Source of the DNA: Chitinophaga sp. CB10
GTDB lineage: Bacteria > Bacteroidota > Bacteroidia > Chitinophagales > Chitinophagaceae
NCBI GenBank assembly: GCA_001870995.2
Contig: MLAV02000020.1
Span: 62,001-126,000 of the forward strand
Direction: 5' to 3'
Length of the DNA: 64,000 bases
Positions 53,761 through 62,299 of the stretch are shown here, piece by piece. The stretch's first letter is position 1; each line of letters begins with the position of its first letter. Under the pieces are notes generated by a model. It had not been told where the DNA came from and ran no database searches. It saw only the letters and a list, made by a program, of their open reading frames with translations. Made by a program: the position numbers and the translations under genes.

Positions 53761-56010
53761 TTACTCTGTATATTTCAGATAGTTGTTAATAAGGTGGATG
53801 ACGCAGCGGTTGCCCAGGAAGTTGCTCTGATCCATCCTGATGTTGGCAATGCGGTTTGCTGCATCGGTGACGGACATGGAGGTACCGGTGGTGTTGGAAA
53901 CGAAGAGTGTTACCGCATCGCCGTTCTGGTCCTTAAACAGCGTAGGGAATGCCCCGCTTTCCACCCCGTCGCTGGCAATCACTTTTTTATCCAGGATATG
54001 ATATTGGATAAACGACTCCACGCTGTACTGCTCCGCCGGCGTCAGCCCTGTATATTTCGGCGTTTTATTGGGCGCAGTGCCGTTACCCGGCAGCAGGCCC
54101 GCATTTACGGCTGCGAGGATGGCGGCATTATCCGGGATAAATACGGTATAGAATGCGCCGCCGGCCACACCGGTGATATCGCCGGTGGTAGCGTTGAAGA
54201 GGGTGGAATTTTTCAGGTATTGATAGAAATAGTTGAACTGGGAAGTGGTGGCAGCGCCTAAGGTTTCGATGTGCTTACCTACTGTTGTTTCGGAAAAGCT
54301 CAGGGCTTTGTCCAGGTATTGCGCAGTACCGTTCTTGGCGGCTTTGGCAGCGGTGACGTTGGCGGCCGTGTTGCTGGCAATCTCTCCGCTGGCGTACACC
54401 TTATTGTTGTTGTATTTGATATACTCTCCACCGTAAGTCATTACCACACCGGAGCCGCTGAGGTCTTTCAGGTCGCGGTCAGGAATGATGCAGAGGTTGA
54501 GGATACGGAGCAGGCGTATCAGCGCATCCGGACCTGCCAGCTGCGTGCCGCCGCCGGGAGGGGTATATCTCCACTGGTACAGCGGGTTGGTATTCGCCAT
54601 CGGGTCCGCGAAGTAGCCGGCGGCATTCAGTACGCTGTTGCTCAGCATGAGGATGGAATAACGCTGGCGGATATTTGAAATCTGGAATTTCAGCTCCTGG
54701 TTCAGCAGGCTGGTCATCATGCTGTAGGATGGGTCCAGGTAAGCTTTGCCGTAAACGCTGCTGAATACATTCGCATCCTGCACCTTGTTGGTACCATAAA
54801 AAATAGCGTTACTCAGAATCTTGCGATCGGTAACGTTGGCGTTGGGATCAAAGCGGGCTTCTTCTCCCACGAAGTTAAAGGTAGAACCGAATTTGCTGGG
54901 CCATACGGCAGTTTGCCAGAGATGCGCATTGATGAAATCGTAAATGATATTCACCGGCATATCGGAAAGTTTATTGTAGTGTTCCAGCAGTACATTTTTA
55001 ATAAACGGTTCCAGAGCATCGTTGGTAGGTACAAAAATGGTGTAGGCGTTTTGCTGACCATCGTTGTCCTGCAGTTTCATGAAGTTTTCGTTGTTGAGCG
55101 CAAAAGCCATCAGGGAGTTGTACACTTTTGTGTACACGTTGAATTCAGAGCCGGTGATCGCCTGGTATTTGCTGGTCATGGCCGTGTTCAGGGTATATTT
55201 CACCAGGAACTGGTCCAGTATTTTTTTAAACTCGCTGTACTGCGGGTTCTGCGCCAGGTATTCGTCGATGCCGGGTAATGCGGTGATTACTTTGTTGATG
55301 ACGTGGATAATTCCATTTTCTGCTGCAATATCTTTTTCGGTTACAACGGCATCCAGCACGTTAAAACCGGTATAATTGGTATTGGGATAAAAGTAGTTGT
55401 AATCCGCCGCAGTGAGGCCTTTCGACTGCATGAAGTTATCCGTGAAGTAGGTAATATACTTGTTGTTATTATCTGCATCCGCGTAAATGGTGGCGCCGTT
55501 ACGGTTGCTGTTAATGACCTTGATGCGGTTGCCTGCGCTGTCTGTACCATCGTACACACCGGTATAGTTGGCGGTGCGCCGGCGGAAGCCCAGTCCGGGA
55601 ATCCATCCGGTGGCGCTTTGGTAATCAGCCAGGCGCTCCAGGCGAAACGCGTTGTACACGAGGCAGTAGGTCACAATTTTCTGGCAGGCGGCGCTGTCCA
55701 GCTGTGCGATACCACTGATGTTGTTAGCCTTGAAATAGACGTCAAACGCGGAGTCGGTAGGCGCGAAGAAGGTCCAGTAGCCGGCAGCGGATAAGGTAGG
55801 CTTATACCCTGCCTTGTCAATGGCCGTAAGGATGTTTTTGAAGTGCCCCTTTGATTCCAGCACCTGGTATATGGGAGGCTCCAGATTGTCCGGACGGCTG
55901 TAAAATTCATCCCATGCTTTCTTTTTGCATGACGGTAGCAGGATAAAAACGGATAAATATAGAAATAGTGTGGAGGAAATAAATTTCATCCTGGATAGTT
56001 TGTAATCCAT
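53761..56010 (-). CDS. Multi-Fas1-domain surface lipoprotein
   Basis: A roughly 749-residue lipoprotein. MDYKLSRMKFISSTLFLYLSVFILLPSC gives the lipobox; the start could be 56010 or 55989, while the frame opens at 56061. At least three fasciclin-like domains are visible: the first with YWTFFAPTDSAFDVYF and IIHVINKVITALPGI, the second with YTIFVPTNDALEPF, the last with FYTVFIPDNAAILAA and NRCVIHLINNYLKYTE at the very C-terminus. It is the first gene of the 32-kb locus, directly behind the candidate regulator-binding promoter, and 23 bp before susC. Fas1 domains usually mediate adhesion; here a surface glycan-binding or assembly role beside SusCD is inferred. Confidence 0.82.
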   Translation of the reverse strand: MDYKLSRMKFISSTLFLYLSVFILLPSCKKKAWDEFYSRPDNLEPPIYQVLESKGHFKNILTAIDKAGYKPTLSAAGYWTFFAPTDSAFDVYFKANNISGIAQLDSAACQKIVTYCLVYNAFRLERLADYQSATGWIPGLGFRRRTANYTGVYDGTDSAGNRIKVINSNRNGATIYADADNNNKYITYFTDNFMQSKGLTAADYNYFYPNTNYTGFNVLDAVVTEKDIAAENGIIHVINKVITALPGIDEYLAQNPQYSEFKKILDQFLVKYTLNTAMTSKYQAITGSEFNVYTKVYNSLMAFALNNENFMKLQDNDGQQNAYTIFVPTNDALEPFIKNVLLEHYNKLSDMPVNIIYDFINAHLWQTAVWPSKFGSTFNFVGEEARFDPNANVTDRKILSNAIFYGTNKVQDANVFSSVYGKAYLDPSYSMMTSLLNQELKFQISNIRQRYSILMLSNSVLNAAGYFADPMANTNPLYQWRYTPPGGGTQLAGPDALIRLLRILNLCIIPDRDLKDLSGSGVVMTYGGEYIKYNNNKVYASGEIASNTAANVTAAKAAKNGTAQYLDKALSFSETTVGKHIETLGAATTSQFNYFYQYLKNSTLFNATTGDITGVAGGAFYTVFIPDNAAILAAVNAGLLPGNGTAPNKTPKYTGLTPAEQYSVESFIQYHILDKKVIASDGVESGAFPTLFKDQNGDAVTLFVSNTTGTSMSVTDAANRIANIRMDQSNFLGNRCVIHLINNYLKYTE

Positions 56011-56134
56011 TACTATCGTGGTTTTTGTACCCGGGGGTTGACTGCCCGGTTGTTTAATCAATAACGTGAATTCTGCTCATAACGAGTGCCTACTCTGGCG
56101 GCACTTTTATTTGGTTGCTGGTGTGTTTCTGTTT

Positions 56135-56170
56135 TAAAAATATCTTTTTTGAATTACAGTACTGTCCTGC
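56135..56170 (-). promoter_or_regulatory. Candidate regulated promoter of the RG-I locus
   Basis: Minus strand: GCAGGACAGTAC (56170-56159), 16 bases, then TATTTTTA (56142-56135), 7 of 8 to TAnnTTTG. The first element matches GCATGACAGTAC upstream of rhaT in 11 of 12 positions; the copy at the same 16-bp distance before rhaT is the second repeat there. The GACAGTACTGT part also contains the 10-bp palindrome ACAGTACTGT. A TTG -33 box is absent, so the motif may bind an activator or dual regulator, probably the GntR-type protein encoded nearby. Confidence 0.5.
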
Positions 56171-56268
56171 GCCATCCTGTTTTGCTAAATTTAATTGTGA
56201 AAATGACACTTATTTAATGAGGCACAGGAACAGAACTTACTGATTGTTAAATCAATGTAGCAAAAAAA

Positions 56269-57558
56269 TTAATTTCCATCAGGTTTGGCGGAAGCCTTCA
56301 GTCGGCTCTGCGGCCAGTACAGCTTTTCAGGAGAATCCGGATGCGCCGGATCAAAATCCGGCAGGCCTTTTCTCAGGAATTTTACAAGCGGAATGTTATT
56401 ATCCTTTATTTCTTTTACTACGCATTTGGCGACTTCCCAGGCGCCAAAATTGTTAAAGTGAGTATTATCTTTTAGTTCCGTGGTTTGCCCGGGAAAGGTG
56501 TTGGCGGGGTAATGCACAAATGCATGGATGGACTTTTCTTCTCCCCATGCCTCATACATTACTTTGGTAACTTTATTCAGGTCAATCAATGCCGTTCCTT
56601 TTTCTTTGGCCACCGCGCGCACCGCAGCGGGGTAATCGCCCAGGGTATGCTGAATATGGCCTGTACTGTCAAAACTCCTGCGCTGCACGGAAGTCACCAG
56701 CACGGGGACGCCCTGTTTCTTTCTCACCTCGTCTATGACATATCTTAAATCACGGCTGTAGGAAGTAAAAGCGCCGATGCCCTCCCCTTTCTGCTTTTGG
56801 TCGTTATGCCCGAACTCTATCAGCAGGTAATCCCCCGGTTTCATCATGCTCAGGACTTTCTCAAACCGTTTGGCGCGGATCCAGGAGCTGAGGGATTCCC
56901 CGCTTTCCGCATAGTTGGCGATGGCTACTTTACCGGGTTGGAAAAATGCAGGAATCATTTGCCCCCAGGAAGCCCATGGCTCCTTGTCCTGGTCCACCAC
57001 GGTGGAGTTACCGGCCAGGAAGACAGTGGTGGCGGTCTTGTTAGGTTTTATTTCCAGGCTGTACAGGTTAACCCCTCCAGCAAATTCCAGGTTAAGCCGG
57101 TTGTCCCATTGCGCATAAGCGCTTTCCCGCGGCTTAATCCGCACGCGGTCCACCACCTCCTGCTGCGCGTTCCTGATCAGCGTATCGCGTACATGCACGG
57201 TGAAATCCACATAGCCGTATCTGGTAACTTTCGGGGTAACGGCACGCCGGTTTTCCGCACGCACCACCGCTCCTTTACTACCCCCGGCAGGGGCCATCAG
57301 CACGCGGACGTCATAATTCCCTTCGGGTACTTTCACAGAAAAAAAGAATGGTTCCTCCGCAGTGACATAGGAATATTTAAGCCCCGGCTCATCTTTCACC
57401 GGGGAGCTTTCAAATCCCCAGCCGGCAGCGTCAGTATAGGCGTCAGCCGCCATTACGCCGGTAAAGCGGGTATAGGGGGCCCTTGCCCCGAAACTTAATT
57501 TCACGGTATCTGACGGGGGCATCATCCCCATCAGTAAAAGCGTCGCGTGTAATAACAT
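56269..57558 (-). CDS. CE12-type rhamnogalacturonan acetylesterase with N-terminal beta domain
   Basis: A 429-residue SGNH esterase. After a short hydrophobic leader, residues about 18-172 form a beta-rich accessory domain (VKLSFGARAPYTRFTGVMAADAYT; YSYVTAEEPFFFSVKVPEGNYDVRVLM) like a carbohydrate-binding module. The esterase follows: FLAGNSTVVDQ with nucleophile Ser185, ESGESLSSW at 218-226, FGHNDQK with GHND at 250-253, and D364-NTH367. It has lower similarity to the 257-residue CE12 at 24722 than expected for a duplicate, so specificity may differ. The gene begins directly after the regulator stop (TAA then ATG, no gap), so the two are probably co-transcribed. Confidence 0.88.
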   Translation of the reverse strand: MLLHATLLLMGMMPPSDTVKLSFGARAPYTRFTGVMAADAYTDAAGWGFESSPVKDEPGLKYSYVTAEEPFFFSVKVPEGNYDVRVLMAPAGGSKGAVVRAENRRAVTPKVTRYGYVDFTVHVRDTLIRNAQQEVVDRVRIKPRESAYAQWDNRLNLEFAGGVNLYSLEIKPNKTATTVFLAGNSTVVDQDKEPWASWGQMIPAFFQPGKVAIANYAESGESLSSWIRAKRFEKVLSMMKPGDYLLIEFGHNDQKQKGEGIGAFTSYSRDLRYVIDEVRKKQGVPVLVTSVQRRSFDSTGHIQHTLGDYPAAVRAVAKEKGTALIDLNKVTKVMYEAWGEEKSIHAFVHYPANTFPGQTTELKDNTHFNNFGAWEVAKCVVKEIKDNNIPLVKFLRKGLPDFDPAHPDSPEKLYWPQSRLKASAKPDGN

Positions 57559-58593
57559 TTAAAGAGATTGTCGCATTGTTAAATAAAAAGGAACTTCTAT
57601 TTGTGCGGTAGTATTTTCAAGAATCAGCTGTGCAGCTGTTTCGCCCATAAATTTAAAGTCGGTAGATATAGTGGTAAGTCCGTTCAGGATCAGTTTCTTC
57701 AGCGGCGTTTCGTTATAGGAGATGATGCCCACATCCTTGCCGATCACCAGGTCCAGGGAAATGATTTTTTCTATCAGCGTGACCAGGTCGCTTTCCCGCA
57801 GGTTAATATAGACATCTCCGCGGTTAATGGTTTCCTTGTCTATATCCTTTACTATTTCATACTGGAAGGCATAGTTCTGGCAGAATTGCAGGAACCCCTG
57901 CTGGATCTCTTCCGGGTAATAGCTATGGTCCGGGAATATGATTTTGATGGTCTGGTATTTTTGCAGTCTGTCCCTGGCTTGTTCCAGGACGGAGATAATA
58001 TCTTCCTGGAAATTTTCATACACGGCGCCGTATTCTCCCGTCACCCCCTTTAATTTTTTATCAAGCAGGATCAGTTTTTCCTTGGGGATGCTGTTCACCA
58101 CTTCGTCCACGTTATCCCAGCGCTCCCGGAAGTGCGGCAGAATCACCACGTGGGTATAGGCGTCCAGGTTCTGGGAGAGCAGCTTACGGAACAACCCGAA
58201 ATCGCTGTTGTAGATATAGAAGTCGATACTGGCCTGCTCCCCGAGCTTAGCCGCGAAACTATCGTATATGATTTTTTTATGTTCACTTAATTTATTGAAT
58301 AGCAGCAGGATTTTATACTGCTTGCCGAGGTTGGTATGCTTGATAAAGTAGCCTTTACCCGGCACGGAACCCAGGATGCCCAGGCCTTTCAGGTATTTAT
58401 AGGCTTTTTCGGCCGTATCCCGGGAAATATCGAATACGCAGCTTACTTCGTTGATGGACGGCATAATGTCGTCCTGTTGCAGTTTACCGTCTGCAATGGA
58501 CTTGATGATAGAGTTGGCCAGCTGAAAGTACTTCGGTGTAACCGAGAAATCATCAATATATATATACTTAAATAGCGGATGTTGTTTGATCAA
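57559..58593 (-). CDS. rhaR: GntR-family regulator with LacI-type sugar-binding domain (probable rhamnose regulator)
   Basis: A 344-residue hybrid regulator. Residues about 18-85 form a GntR winged helix (YFQLANSIIKSIADGKLQQD, MPSINEVSCVFDISRDTAEKAYKYLKGLGILGSVPGKGYFI). Residues about 90-340 resemble a periplasmic-binding/LacI effector domain (YKILLLFNKLSEHKKIIYDSF; DVGIISYNETPLKKLILNGLTTI). It is divergent from rhaT with 149 bp between, which contains a direct repeat of CATGACAGT. Regulation of the rhamnose operon and, through a matching site, of the RG-I locus is inferred. L-rhamnose or a pathway intermediate is the expected effector. The symbol marks a proposed role, since rhaR names several unrelated families. 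Confidence 0.82.
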   Translation of the reverse strand: MIKQHPLFKYIYIDDFSVTPKYFQLANSIIKSIADGKLQQDDIMPSINEVSCVFDISRDTAEKAYKYLKGLGILGSVPGKGYFIKHTNLGKQYKILLLFNKLSEHKKIIYDSFAAKLGEQASIDFYIYNSDFGLFRKLLSQNLDAYTHVVILPHFRERWDNVDEVVNSIPKEKLILLDKKLKGVTGEYGAVYENFQEDIISVLEQARDRLQKYQTIKIIFPDHSYYPEEIQQGFLQFCQNYAFQYEIVKDIDKETINRGDVYINLRESDLVTLIEKIISLDLVIGKDVGIISYNETPLKKLILNGLTTISTDFKFMGETAAQLILENTTAQIEVPFYLTMRQSL

Positions 58594-58657
58594 ATCGCTG
58601 TGGAATTTATCGTTTCAGCAACAAGTTAATGAAATTACTGAAAGTCTGTATCATAAG

Positions 58658-58676
58658 CATGACAGTACATGACAGT
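58658..58676 (+). repeat. Direct repeat of CATGACAGT, candidate operator
   Basis: CATGACAGT occurs at 58658-58666 and again at 58668-58676, a 10-bp period, so both copies face the same side of the helix. The copy nearer rhaT ends 18 bp before a -7-like box. It is the best candidate site for the divergently encoded GntR-type regulator. Confidence 0.55.
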
Positions 58677-58694
58677 TAGACATCCCCCATTGTA

Positions 58695-58702
58695 TAACTT
58701 TA
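58695..58702 (+). promoter_or_regulatory. Candidate -7 box of the rhaT operon
   Basis: TAACTTTA matches TAnnTTTG at 7 of 8 positions, 40 bp before the rhaT start. The usual TTG is missing at -33; the second CATGACAGT copy lies there instead, as at the RG-I locus promoter. Confidence 0.4.
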
Positions 58703-58742
58703 AATATCAAACCAAAAACAACTTTAGCCTTAAAATTCCACC

Positions 58743-59798
58743 ATGCAAGCAATTCTAGGTATTCTGTTCCACTTTATCGGCGGTTTTGCCAGCGGCAGCT
58801 TTTACATACCCTATAAAAAAGTAAAGGGCTGGAGCTGGGAGAGTTATTGGATCACAGGAGGTATCTTTTCCTGGCTGATCGTTCCTTTTATAGCAGCCTG
58901 GCTCACCGTGCCCGGCTTTATGGATATTATCAGAAATACTGATTTTTCGACTTTATTCTGGACATATACGCTGGGCGTGCTGTGGGGCATCGGCGGGCTG
59001 ACCTTCGGGCTCAGCATGCGTTACCTGGGTATGAGCCTCGGTATGGCAGTAGCCCTGGGCTTCTGTTCCGCTTTTGGGGCGCTGATACCGCCAATTTACC
59101 GGGAGTTCACCGGCGATAACCCGGATAATTTTTCCCGTATGATCCAGCAGCCCAGCGGCCATTTTGTATTGCTGGGGGTGGTGGTTTGCCTGCTGGGGAT
59201 TGCCATCTGCGGCCGCGCGGGCATGTTTAAGGAAAACGACCTGCCGGAAGAAAAGAAGAAAGAACATATCAAGGAATTCGACCTGAAGAAAGGGCTGACC
59301 GTAGCGATCATTTCCGGCATCCTCAGCGCCTGCATGAGCTTTGCCATTGCGGCCGGCGAGCCGATGGGCCGCGCAGCGGTGGAAAACCAGGCCAATCCCC
59401 TGTTCCGCAACAACGTCATCTTCGTCATCATCATGTTAGGGGGGCTTACCACCAACTTTATCTGGTGCATGATCCTCAATACCCGTAATAAAACGTTTAG
59501 CGACTATACGAACCGCAATACCCCGCTGGTCAACAACTACGTGTTTGCGGCCATCGCCGGTACCACCTGGTTCCTGCAGTTCTTTTTCTATGGCATGGGC
59601 GAAAGCAAGCTCGAAAATGCGCCCAGCTCATGGATCCTTCACATGGCCTTTATCATCCTGATTTCCAGCCTCTGGGGCTTTGCCCTGAAGGAATGGAAAG
59701 GCGTCAGCAAAAAAACTTTAACCACCATCCTTATTGGTATTACCACCATCATCATTTCCGTAATGCTGGTAGGATACGGTAATTCCCTGGATAAATAA
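58743..59798 (+). CDS. rhaT: L-rhamnose/proton symporter
   Basis: A 351-residue inner-membrane transporter with about ten hydrophobic helices, matching the RhaT family (a branch of the DMT superfamily). LFHFIGGFASGSFYIPYKKVKGWSWESYWITGG near the start, WGIGGLTFGLSMRYLGMSLGMAVALGFCSAFG, and PLFRNNVIFVIIMLGGLTTNFIWC are conserved regions. It imports the L-rhamnose released from RG-I. It is the first gene of a plus-strand operon, with rhaEW starting 25 bp after its stop. The proposed operator and promoter lie directly upstream. Identification is strong. Confidence 0.95.
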   Translation: MQAILGILFHFIGGFASGSFYIPYKKVKGWSWESYWITGGIFSWLIVPFIAAWLTVPGFMDIIRNTDFSTLFWTYTLGVLWGIGGLTFGLSMRYLGMSLGMAVALGFCSAFGALIPPIYREFTGDNPDNFSRMIQQPSGHFVLLGVVVCLLGIAICGRAGMFKENDLPEEKKKEHIKEFDLKKGLTVAIISGILSACMSFAIAAGEPMGRAAVENQANPLFRNNVIFVIIMLGGLTTNFIWCMILNTRNKTFSDYTNRNTPLVNNYVFAAIAGTTWFLQFFFYGMGESKLENAPSSWILHMAFIILISSLWGFALKEWKGVSKKTLTTILIGITTIIISVMLVGYGNSLDK

Positions 59799-59822
59799 GA
59801 TCAAGCGAAAACTATAGCAATT

Positions 59823-61952
59823 ATGTCAATCAACAATGGCACTATCACCCAATTCAAACATGTCAGTTATTTGTGGGATGCTGAGAAAGCCGCATCCATG
59901 GCGGGTGACGAAGTTGCCCTGCTCATTTACCGCTCTAACCTGCTTGGCGCCGACCTGCGACTGACCAATTACGGCGGCGGTAACACCTCCTGCAAAGTAA
60001 CAGCCACTGACCCGCTCAGCGGCGCAGCCACTGAAGTGATGTGGGTGAAAGGCTCCGGCGGCGACCTCGGAACGCTCAAAAAAAGCGGACTTGCAGCACT
60101 CTACGTGGAAAAACTGCATCAGCTGAAAAATATCTATAAGGGCAAGCACATGGAAGACGAGATGGTAGAACTCCAAAACTACTGCATCTACGACCTCCAG
60201 TCCAAAGCGCCTTCTATAGATACCACCCTGCACGCCTTCCTGCCTTTTAAACACATCGACCACCTGCACCCTGACGCCGCTATCGCCATCGCCGCGGCGA
60301 AAGACGGTAAGCGCATCACCCAGGAACTGTTTAACGGCACCATCGGCTGGGTAGAATGGCAGCGCCCGGGCTTCGACCTCGGCCTGAAACTCGCCCAGTG
60401 CCTGGCAGAGAATCCGGGCATCCGCGGCATCATGCTGGGCTCCCATGGCCTGTTCACCTGGGGCGATACCGCTTTCGAAAGCTATATCAACACCCTGGAA
60501 GTAATCGAACGCTGCGCGGCTTACATCGCGGAAAACGAAGGCGTGAAACGCCCGGTATTCGGCGGACAAAAATCTGCGCCCCTGCCGGCGGCCGACAGGT
60601 CTAAACAGGCGGCCACCCTGGCGCCCGTATTGCGCGGCTTCTGCTCCGGCTATACGAAAATGATCGGCCACTTCACCGATGATAAACGCGTGCTGGAATT
60701 CATCAACTCCAACGACCTGGAAAGGCTGGCGCCCCTGGGAACCAGCTGCCCTGACCACTTCCTCCGCACCAAGATCAGCCCGCTGGTACTGGAACTGGCT
60801 GCCAATGCAGACCTTTCCAATACCAAAACAATAAAAGAACAACTGGCGCCGCAGTTTGAAGCATACCGTAAAATGTATGCGGACTACTACGAAACCTGTA
60901 AACATCCGAACAGTCCTGCCATGCGCGACCCTAACCCGGTAGTGATCCTCTGGCCGGGCGTAGGTATGTTCACTTTCGCGAAAGACAAGCAAACCGCCCG
61001 CGTAGCGGCAGAATTCTATATCAACGCCATCAACGTAATGCGTGGCGCGGAAGCCATTTCGTCCTACACGTCCCTGCCACGCCAGGAAGCGTTCGACATC
61101 GAATACTGGCTCCTCGAAGAAGCCAAGCTGCAACGTATGCCTAAACCGAAACCCCTCTCCGGCCGCATTGCCCTCGTTACCGGCAGCGCCGGCGGTATCG
61201 GTAAAGCCATCGCGCAGAAATTTGCGAACGAAGGCGCAGTAGTGGTGATCTGCGATAACGACGCCAGCCGCCTCGAAACCGCCAACGCCGCATTTGATAA
61301 GCAGTATGGTAAAGACGGCTTCACTTCCCACCTGATCGACGTTACGGCGAAAGACAGCGTACTGGCCATCTTCCAGCACGCGGCGCTCACCTTCGGCGGG
61401 GTAGACATCGTGGTGAACTGCGCCGGCCTCTCCATCTCCAAACCGCTGGACGAACACACCGAAGCGGATTGGGACCTCCTGTACGACGTACTGGTAAAAG
61501 GCCAGTTCCTCGTTACCCAGGCAGGCGTAAATATCATGCGCAAACAGGGCATCGGTGGAGACGTGCTGAACATCGTATCCAAAAACGCCCTCGTATCCGG
61601 CCCTAACAACGCCGCCTACGGCTCCGCAAAATCAGCGCAGCTGCACCTCAGCCGCCTGAATGCTGCGGAACTGGGCGCGGACCGCATACGCGTAAACGTG
61701 GTAAACCCTGACGCCGTTATCTCCGACAGTAAGATCTGGGAAGGCGCATGGGCACAGGGCCGCGCCAAAGCGTACGGCGTGAAAGTGGAAGACCTGCCGG
61801 CATTCTACGCCAGCAGAACCCTGCTCAACGAAATCATTTTGCCGGAAGACATCGCCAATGCCTGCTTCGCCTTTGTAGGCGGACTGCTGAACAAGGCCAC
61901 CGGAAACGTGCTGAACGTAGATGGCGGCGTGGCCATGGCTTTTGTAAGATAA
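59823..61952 (+). CDS. rhaEW: Bifunctional rhamnulose-1-phosphate aldolase / L-lactaldehyde dehydrogenase
   Basis: A 709-residue cytoplasmic fusion. Residues 1-440 are a class II aldolase: YGGGNTSCK (50-58) binds phosphate, HIDHLH (144-149) and His208 (GSHGLFTWG) form the zinc site. Residues about 447-709 are a short-chain dehydrogenase with TGSAGGIG (453-460) and the active Y599-x-x-x-K603. The enzyme cleaves L-rhamnulose 1-phosphate to DHAP and L-lactaldehyde and oxidises the latter to L-lactate. It is the RhaEW (RhaD-aldolase/ADH) form known from Bacillus, Rhizobium and Bacteroidota. It follows rhaT closely and precedes rhaM by 18 bp. Confidence 0.95.
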   Translation: MSINNGTITQFKHVSYLWDAEKAASMAGDEVALLIYRSNLLGADLRLTNYGGGNTSCKVTATDPLSGAATEVMWVKGSGGDLGTLKKSGLAALYVEKLHQLKNIYKGKHMEDEMVELQNYCIYDLQSKAPSIDTTLHAFLPFKHIDHLHPDAAIAIAAAKDGKRITQELFNGTIGWVEWQRPGFDLGLKLAQCLAENPGIRGIMLGSHGLFTWGDTAFESYINTLEVIERCAAYIAENEGVKRPVFGGQKSAPLPAADRSKQAATLAPVLRGFCSGYTKMIGHFTDDKRVLEFINSNDLERLAPLGTSCPDHFLRTKISPLVLELAANADLSNTKTIKEQLAPQFEAYRKMYADYYETCKHPNSPAMRDPNPVVILWPGVGMFTFAKDKQTARVAAEFYINAINVMRGAEAISSYTSLPRQEAFDIEYWLLEEAKLQRMPKPKPLSGRIALVTGSAGGIGKAIAQKFANEGAVVVICDNDASRLETANAAFDKQYGKDGFTSHLIDVTAKDSVLAIFQHAALTFGGVDIVVNCAGLSISKPLDEHTEADWDLLYDVLVKGQFLVTQAGVNIMRKQGIGGDVLNIVSKNALVSGPNNAAYGSAKSAQLHLSRLNAAELGADRIRVNVVNPDAVISDSKIWEGAWAQGRAKAYGVKVEDLPAFYASRTLLNEIILPEDIANACFAFVGGLLNKATGNVLNVDGGVAMAFVR

Positions 61953-61970
61953 TCACCTAAATCCCGTAGT

Positions 61971-62285
61971 ATGCCCAGGGTAGCATCTAAGATGAAACTC
62001 TTCAAAGGCTTTGAAGAGGAATATAAAAAACGCCACGATGAACTCTGGCCGGAACTGCATGCCCTGTTGAAGGAAAATGGAATAAGCAATTATTCCATTT
62101 TCCTTGATCATGATACGAATATCCTGTTCGCCCAGATGGACATCGAGGACCCGGCAGCGTTGCAACGCCTGCCCGAACATCCGGTGATGAAACGCTGGTG
62201 GGCCTACATGGCAGACATTATGGAGACCAACGGGGATAATTCTCCTGTGAGTTCTCCGTTAAAAGAAGTATTTTTTCTGGCCTAA
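61971..62285 (+). CDS. rhaM: L-rhamnose mutarotase
   Basis: A 104-residue cytoplasmic enzyme that interconverts the alpha and beta anomers of L-rhamnose, feeding the isomerase. The catalytic His22 sits in KKRHDELWPELH at the same residue number as the family reference in E. coli, supporting this start. A W76-W77 pair lies in MKRWWAYMADIM, and the length equals the family norm. It lies between rhaEW (18 bp) and rhaI (14 bp) in the operon. Confidence 0.95.
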   Translation: MPRVASKMKLFKGFEEEYKKRHDELWPELHALLKENGISNYSIFLDHDTNILFAQMDIEDPAALQRLPEHPVMKRWWAYMADIMETNGDNSPVSSPLKEVFFLA

Positions 62286-62299
62286 AAACACTACACGTT

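Noticed and set aside
59826..61457. Long open frame antisense to rhaEW (543 codons)
   Set aside because: Low-complexity Val/Gly/Phe-rich translation opposite a well-conserved bifunctional enzyme; treated as a shadow.
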